From NCBI GenBank assembly GCA_001600355.1, contig BCJU01000003.1:1-64000 (forward strand): a stretch of DNA of 64,000 nt. Reading direction: 5' to 3'. Source of the stretch: Meira nashicola. Its lineage: Eukaryota; Basidiomycota; Exobasidiomycetes; Exobasidiales; Brachybasidiaceae. Below the pieces are notes generated by a model. That model did no database searches. It was not told the origin of the DNA and saw nothing but the letters and a program-made list of their open reading frames with translations. The stretch's first letter is position 1; every line of letters starts with the position of its first letter. The position numbers were made by a program, and so were the translations under genes. Below, in pieces: positions 59,401-64,000 of this stretch.

Positions 59401-59938
59401 GGATCATTTGGTCAATGCAAAAGTTTATGGACAATCTTATCTTTTCATCGGTATGATGATGACAATCACTGCTCATTCAATGTTCTTCTTTTACATTTAT
59501 ACTGCAGCTGGCATTCCCGTTCACAAGATGTTTTTCGCTTTTGCAAAATATTCAGATGGTTATTATGGTCATTCACAAGCAGAATTAAACAATTTCTTAA
59601 ACACAGGTCAATGTGTTTATTTCGTTACTTTGGTCATTTTGCAAATGGGTAATTTATTAAGCGTACGTAATAAAAAACTTTCAATTTTACAAGCAGATCC
59701 AATTAGAAAATCAAGAAGGAATTTATGGATTTTCGTTGGACCTTTAATTTCACTTGCAATTGCAATCTTTGTTACAGAAGAACCTGGTTTACAAAATTTG
59801 TTTAACACTGCTTCTGTTCCTATCAAATTTTGGTGCATTCCAATTCCTCTTGCTCTTGGACTTTTGATCGCGGATGAATTACGCAAGTTACTCGTTCGTT
59901 CTTTCCCCAACGGCCCAATTGCAAAGGTTGCATGGTAA
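56438..59938 (+). CDS. Type IIC (Na,K-ATPase-like) P-type ATPase
   Basis: A single exon encodes 1166 residues. About 170 hydrophilic N-terminal residues precede the cation-ATPase N-domain. Core motifs are TGEAEE (actuator), VVAFIPEGMPIAV (segment 4), SDKTGTLTENK with phospho-Asp500, KGAPDV near 630, and TGDGVNDAP near 865. ETLGCVNVICSDKTG and NLQKVISYLLPAG point to type IIC rather than the fungal ENA (IID) or SERCA (IIA) pumps. Aligning on the PLPL anchor, the segment-5 glutamate (SEDWP) and second segment-6 aspartate (FTDLF) are kept, but the first segment-6 aspartate is cysteine, so ion choice may differ from Na/K exchange. No beta subunit gene is visible. It probably lies in the plasma membrane and moves alkali cations. 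Confidence 0.88.
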   Translation: MSNHIDVESTSQDEEQGDKIMPLTDVKKSEESINGDDDDSTMAASTIKTSFTIPQQKKKKRNVRKVGIVDPKERSARIPMGYRTLSIHVYDSQRFPADDDGMGIKDGKSSIKSRRFIPRLPTSLDSCFGRGGKKNSNQQTTNQDSAMSTVQKGADYLAKLDYHRLPTEEVCQRFNVNNSLGLDQEAAKRRLERNGKNVFSKRKNTYYKKLLRYVFGDFCSILWIGVIIFFISWKPLGDPPQPYNLALAIVVIIVIFFQALFAAFQDWSTQKVMNSIMNFLPENANILRDGKPITIPSSEIVVGDIVQLSLGQKVPADMRLIETSSDLKFDRSILTGEAEEVSGATDCGDETNFIEARNIALLGTYVCHGTAKGVVVLTGSRTVMGRINKFTNEAEESQTNLQREIVRFVKIIICLTVSLVLIMLITWLAWLRVDHYDFLNTVSILTDLMSLVVAFIPEGMPIAVAFTLSLIARKMRDARVLPKSLSTVETLGCVNVICSDKTGTLTENKMSVVSISVVGQEVELAPISENISKGDEGMIKLQRGMVLCNDAKFQATEEEQAIDSTSIKQLKAQGNATDVAVLRLAATLPGFSDLLNTNERVFTLAFNSKNKYMLTVYESNIQSDEYELLVKGAPDVLLPKCSYFMNVSGQSERLTESKKAEIIATQEKWSRKGQRVIMLAHRTFKSNVNYDKTQFEDEAIEAGQSDLCITAILGIVDPPRVEIRQTVADCRRSGSRFFMVTGDFGLTATAIAKECGIITSESEPDRIESFAEKGLLKIKEVQSEDLEKADLSQDLSSSVQQEDEQEIIQSSLVVEGRDMNDLNEEKWNIICRYQEIVFARTTPEQKLSIVNNLRQRGYVVAVTGDGVNDAPALKAADVGIAMVGGSDVAIEAADLVLMGSFSSIVEGIRLGRLVFQNLQKVISYLLPAGSWSEDWPVILNVFFGCPLPLSSFLMIIICCFTDLFCCLTLIMEREEYDLLTLPPRNPKKDHLVNAKVYGQSYLFIGMMMTITAHSMFFFYIYTAAGIPVHKMFFAFAKYSDGYYGHSQAELNNFLNTGQCVYFVTLVILQMGNLLSVRNKKLSILQADPIRKSRRNLWIFVGPLISLAIAIFVTEEPGLQNLFNTASVPIKFWCIPIPLALGLLIADELRKLLVRSFPNGPIAKVAW

Positions 59939-60007
59939 ATGAAGCTTTATATACCTTATTTTTTCATGTAAATTATAACGAATATATGACTTTTTTCACA
60001 TAATTCT

Positions 60008-61060
60008 TTAATCATCACCTAAAGAGTCCAAAACGTCTAAAGAAGGAGCAAAAAAAACTGATCCACTTTGTGGCGTACTATAATTCAAAGTACGATCATG
60101 AAGTCCATCAGGTACACCACAATACATCCTTTTAAGCATCTTTTCGATAACCCATAATTCACGACAATATCCAATAAAATACGTTCCGAAAGTTTTATTT
60201 GCCGGAGAACCAAAAGGCATATTATCACGTAAGATTGCACGTTCTTCACCTTCAGAAGTAGAAATTGTACATAAAGTTTTATGTGACTTTTGGTCGTTTT
60301 CGTTAGCATCTTCAAGTTCTACATTATCAATTTTCTTTCTTCCTAAAATTGATTCTTGTTTTTCAGTAGAAATCGTTTTCCATGAATTGATATCGTGAAT
60401 ATATTTTTGTATTAAGACGTAACTTCCACCAAATGCTATTGGAGAAGGATCTATAGTAGGGGTAATATAAATTGCTTCTTTTGCTTCTATACCTTGTGGA
60501 TTTGCTGTACCGTCAACGAATCCTAAAAGATCACGAGTATCAAAATAACGAAATCCTACTGTAACATCTTCCACGTTCACAGAATCACCCAATATAGTTG
60601 TTAATTGCCTTTCGAATTCGAAACATAAATCCCTTCTATCTGCTCTAATATGATAAAATATATCACCTGGCGTTGAGATAGCTGTGTGTTTCTTACCACG
60701 GACTTCTTTGAATGGGTGTAATTCTTTAGGCTTATTTGTTTCTCCAAGCAATATATCCCATGCTTTACTTCCAATTCCAACCGTACAAGCAAATCTACTT
60801 GTATTATCACGAATATTTATATTTTTTATTAAATCAGAAGTTGATGCTAAACTTGATCGAATGATCTCAATATCCTTTTTTTGTTTATCTTGTTTTATAG
60901 AAAATACTAAAAATGTAGCGCTTTGCGTTAAAGGAGCATGAATGTTTTGTGTTTTGCATTGATTCATCGAGAAAGTTCTTATTGTATGATTGTTCCGGTA
61001 TTGAGCACCTAATGGGACTGAGTTAATATATCGATTGCTATACCTTAATATAGTATACAT
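60008..61060 (-). CDS. DyP-type heme peroxidase with probable mitochondrial presequence
   Basis: A single exon encodes 350 residues. The first about 31 (MYTILRYSNRYINSVPLGAQ, then RNNHTIRTFS) hold several Arg and no acidic residue, the pattern of a mitochondrial targeting peptide; the next Met (MNQCKTQ) marks where bacterial-type proteins begin. The family motif GFVDGT has the catalytic Asp183; the proximal heme ligand is His260 (NDQKSHKT) and the distal arginine R278 (AILRDNMPFG). The sequence fits the YfeX-like class. These enzymes oxidise dyes and phenols with H2O2; the physiological substrate is unclear. It converges on the ATPase gene, 69 bp apart. Confidence 0.87.
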   Translation of the reverse strand: MYTILRYSNRYINSVPLGAQYRNNHTIRTFSMNQCKTQNIHAPLTQSATFLVFSIKQDKQKKDIEIIRSSLASTSDLIKNINIRDNTSRFACTVGIGSKAWDILLGETNKPKELHPFKEVRGKKHTAISTPGDIFYHIRADRRDLCFEFERQLTTILGDSVNVEDVTVGFRYFDTRDLLGFVDGTANPQGIEAKEAIYITPTIDPSPIAFGGSYVLIQKYIHDINSWKTISTEKQESILGRKKIDNVELEDANENDQKSHKTLCTISTSEGEERAILRDNMPFGSPANKTFGTYFIGYCRELWVIEKMLKRMYCGVPDGLHDRTLNYSTPQSGSVFFAPSLDVLDSLGDD

Positions 61061-62154
61061 CTAGTCTCTTATCATATATAGATGTTTCAATTCAATGTTG
61101 ATTCTTAAATATGCGGAGCCGGTCAAAGATAGCTGTTACCGAACCTCACAATTTCCATTTGCGTTCATTCATAACATATCCCACAACAATTATCCGGTGA
61201 AATGGCCCGTAATTCAAAAAGGCAAAACAAGATCAACGAAACGAATATTTCCAGGCGGGGCCCTGCGCAGCGCAAGTCAAGATCGCTCGGGCCGTGCGAA
61301 TCTCTATCTGGACCCGCATAGAAGAAATAAATCCGCTCTGCAGTGCGCTGCGCTATAATGGTGCAATACAATATGTATGTCGTTCGTTCCTCTCTCGGTG
61401 TGGCTAATAATTCGGTTGTTCGGGAAAATTTCCGAAAAAGTGCAAATTATTGATACATACAATAGAGAGAACTTTCTTCCTATTGTACATTTGACGTTAC
61501 CATTGATGATAATGCTAGATCATATTTTCTTACTTGAATTGTTCCCACAGATAAAATTGGGTGAGATAGATTAAGAAAAGATTGGATAACTTAAGGCCCG
61601 TTACGTCACCGGAGAATTATAAAAAATCGGTATAGAATAGTAGTACCAATCAATCTTGAATTGATTTGATAAAAGCAAAGGCGAGGAAGTAGAAGCGTTA
61701 CATTTATGTGTTTCACACAATGTGCACAAGATCCATTAGCAGGTTAACAGCATTCGTGCTGCGTCAATGCATAATTTACTATTTAACCGGCACAGATGCA
61801 CAAGATCTTAAGAATGCAGGGTAACCGTTTTTATAGCGTGCGTGGGGGAATTTTTAGTGTATAAATCAATCTTTTTAATCCTTTCAGTGACTTTTGCATG
61901 CATAAAGAGTTTAAAATATTATATTAATGAACACTGTCTGTATACAGGTGGAGAAGGGGCTTAAATTTGTTTTAAAACTTCCCGATCTTTTCGATCTACG
62001 CAATTTAAAATTTAGGATTTTCTTATAAAAAAGTTCAATTTTTTTTTAAAAAGTGGATGACTTTACTTCAAAAAGCTCACCTGCTTATCGCACTGTTTGA
62101 AATCATTGATGAAGTCAAAACGATCAAATCAAGCTATATAGCATCTTAGTCTAG
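61061..62154. other. Intergenic, 1.1 kb, no gene seen
   Basis: A GC-rich patch around 61255-61355 contains GCGCAGCGC and TGCGCTGCGC near-palindromes. The rest is AT-rich, including poly-T/A tracts near 62040. No gene. Confidence 0.5.
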
Positions 62155-64000
62155 ATGTTTCCCGAGAACGCAGCTCAGAGAAGTTTTCAAGCATGTTTAG
62201 AGTGAGTAGGATGTACAATAAATATATATATATACAATGTCGTAAGAAAATAATACTTATTCTCTCTTTCTCGCAGATGTCGTAGATCAAAATTAAAATG
62301 TGATGGTCTTCAACATGCAGACTTTCAATGTTCTCGATGTACGGCTAGGGATAAGGTCTGTATTTGGCCAGCGCCTATACCTACTGCAATGACTCGTCAA
62401 AGCGCTCAGCAACAGCAACAATACCAACATCCTATTGCATCAGCCACAGTTCCGTCAAGGGATGTATCAATTAGTGAAGATCCACAATTATCACAATTTC
62501 AACAACATAATAATCCACAATCAGATAGTGAAAGTGGACCATCAAAAAGACGAAAAAGAACAAGAAGAAATACAGAAACACCTGGTCCAGCTCAAATGAT
62601 CGACTTTTCAACTTCTAATCCTGCACCGTTTGATTCATTAAGAAGTGTCGCTCTATTATCACCCGAAGAGGCTATTTTGCAACATCAGTCACACGGATTT
62701 GGGGATCATATAAGAAATGCTTCCCATCCAATCGATCAATATTCTATGAATGAAGGAGAAAATCTCAGTGATTTACTGGAAGAAGATGATGATGAAGAAG
62801 ACAATGATGGTGGTATTTTAGAACATAAACAGAGTACGGATGAGCAGATCAATGCACTTAAAGAACGTATGGGATGGACACAAGAACGTTTACATGAAGC
62901 AAGCGTTGAAAGAAGAAACTTTTTCAAAGATGCAATTGCACCAGAACCAAAAGAAATCGAAAAGTTTGATCCTATTCAAAGTGGAATTTTGCAAAAAGAA
63001 GATGTTGAGAGATTATTTGAATTATTTTATGAAACTATAAATGTTCAACATTGTTTATTAGATGAACGCTTTGATTCATGGCAAAATGTACAAAACATAT
63101 CAAAAAGTTTATTCATTACGATTTGTGCAATTACAGCAAGTATTGATGATCAAAATCCAATTTCACGTCAATGTTCTCCAATCTTGATTAGAAGTATGGA
63201 TCATTGTACTTCTCTCTTACTTTCTTCAAATGCGAAAAGTACAGAAGTTGTTAAAACTTTATTATTAACATTTTTGTTTATGGCAAAACCTCCTTTTGCA
63301 CGAGAAGATCGTTGTTGGACACTGATTGATACAGCTGGAAGGATTGCAAGTGAATTAGGAATGGGTAAACGATTACGAACGATTCGTTCTAGCTTGAACG
63401 GTAGGAAACAAAAAGATGACCATCAACAACGCAGCACGGAAAGAGCATGGGCAACTGCCGTTCTTTTACAACGTAGCTTAGGATCTTTACATGGAATGGT
63501 TTCAGTTATAAATTTAGACGTTCAATGGAGTCAATTAGATAAATGGTCAGAAGATCAAGGTTCAATTCCAGGTGACGCTCAACATTGTGCTTATTTAAAT
63601 TTACGTAGAATTGAATTTTATACAAGATCACAATTACAAAAAATGGAAGAACATAAATTTTTATCTTTAGAAAGTATTCGCGTTAGCTTTAATACACTTT
63701 TTCAAAGTTGGCAACAACGTTATGTTCAACATCCAAAGTTAAACGGACATTTTGCACGTAAGAACATTTTATTGGTAGTTGGTTCGCATATCCAACTTTT
63801 AATCAATGTAACTGTGCTTCATACTTCAAAAATATCTGATCAACCAATGTACATGGTTCCAGATTCACTTGAAGATCAATGTGCAAAAATGTCGATTGAT
63901 TTTTGTCAATTCTTTCTTGACAATTTTCAATATAGAGCCCATCAATTAGGACGTAATTTTGTCTCTATGGTTACTTGGAGCGTGATGATAATGCTACAGG
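62155..64000 (+). CDS. Zn2Cys6 transcription factor, 3' partial
   Basis: Exons 62155-62201 and 62277 to beyond 64000 flank a 75-nt intron (GTGAGT donor, TCGCAG acceptor). The intron falls inside the zinc cluster, between the first two cysteines: C14-x2-C17-x6-C24-x9-C34-x2-C37-x6-C44. About 590 residues are visible, all in one frame. After the cluster comes a Gln-rich, basic stretch (KRRKRTRR), then an acidic run (LLEEDDDEEDNDGG) and the fungal regulatory domain from about 255 on, with DRCWTLIDTAGRIASELGMGK. The gene runs off the right edge. It is divergent from the DyP gene at a distance of 1.1 kb; no target can be named. Confidence 0.85.

Overview
The window is nuclear DNA of a fungus, most likely a basidiomycete. 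It is moderately AT-rich and gene-dense. Genes have no introns or a few short ones (about 59-73 nt) with GT(A/G)AGT donors and CTAAC/CTGAC-like branch points. Promoters are often CT-rich. The protein set is fungal: four Zn2Cys6 regulators, Dal5-type, DHA1/DHA2-type and Git1-type MFS carriers, an RTA1-family protein, a GH54 arabinofuranosidase and a Kex2-type secreted repeat protein. The few short introns and the Rep1-like repeat precursor make a dimorphic or yeast-like Ustilaginomycotina relative my best guess, but nothing here proves the species. About eight N bases (around 1.3-2.4 kb and 43.6 kb) show the sequence is draft quality.

Layout. 1-4 kb: an unrecognised gene cut by the left edge, then about 3 kb of gene-poor DNA. 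4-11.5 kb: a small cupin, then a duplicated divergent module of a TauD/JLP1-type dioxygenase and a Dal5-type MFS carrier; one dioxygenase copy has decayed to a pseudogene. 11.5-16.2 kb: a divergent copper transporter/ferric reductase pair and a DHA2-type drug exporter. 16.7-18.2 kb: a five-exon 2OG-Fe(II) oxygenase. 18.2-21 kb: a long non-coding stretch with a 42-bp perfect palindrome made of telomere-type repeats. 21-22.5 kb: a secreted 12-repeat precursor. 23-28 kb: a hypothetical gene, a GNAT acetyltransferase, a secreted hydrolase-like protein that lost its nucleophile serine, and a quinone reductase. 28.2-30.3 kb: a DUR3-type urea transporter.

31-37.2 kb is the most interesting part. A Zn2Cys6 regulator, a PhnZ/TmpB-like HD-domain oxygenase, a divergent PhnY/TmpA-like 2OG dioxygenase and a Git1-like MFS carrier lie side by side. 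Three promoters in this block share a nearly identical CGG-N8-CCG element. This looks like a self-contained, regulated fungal gene cluster for oxidative organophosphonate use: uptake, alpha-hydroxylation, C-P bond cleavage.

37-64 kb: a sugar-type MFS carrier, a second secreted hydrolase with an intact GHSGG nucleophile motif, an unknown basic/acidic protein, a Zn2Cys6 regulator between two DHA1-type carriers, a GH54 arabinofuranosidase, an RTA1-like membrane protein divergent from another Zn2Cys6 regulator, a type IIC (Na,K-ATPase-like) P-type ATPase, a DyP-type peroxidase with a likely mitochondrial presequence, and a fourth Zn2Cys6 regulator running off the right edge.

Overall the region is an accessory nutrient-acquisition neighbourhood. 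Eleven membrane transporters (seven MFS carriers, Ctr, DUR3, RTA1-like, P-type ATPase) and four pathway-type regulators occur among roughly 27 genes, with scavenging enzymes for sulfonates, phosphonates, urea, arabinan and metals. No tRNA, rRNA, CRISPR or intact transposon was found.
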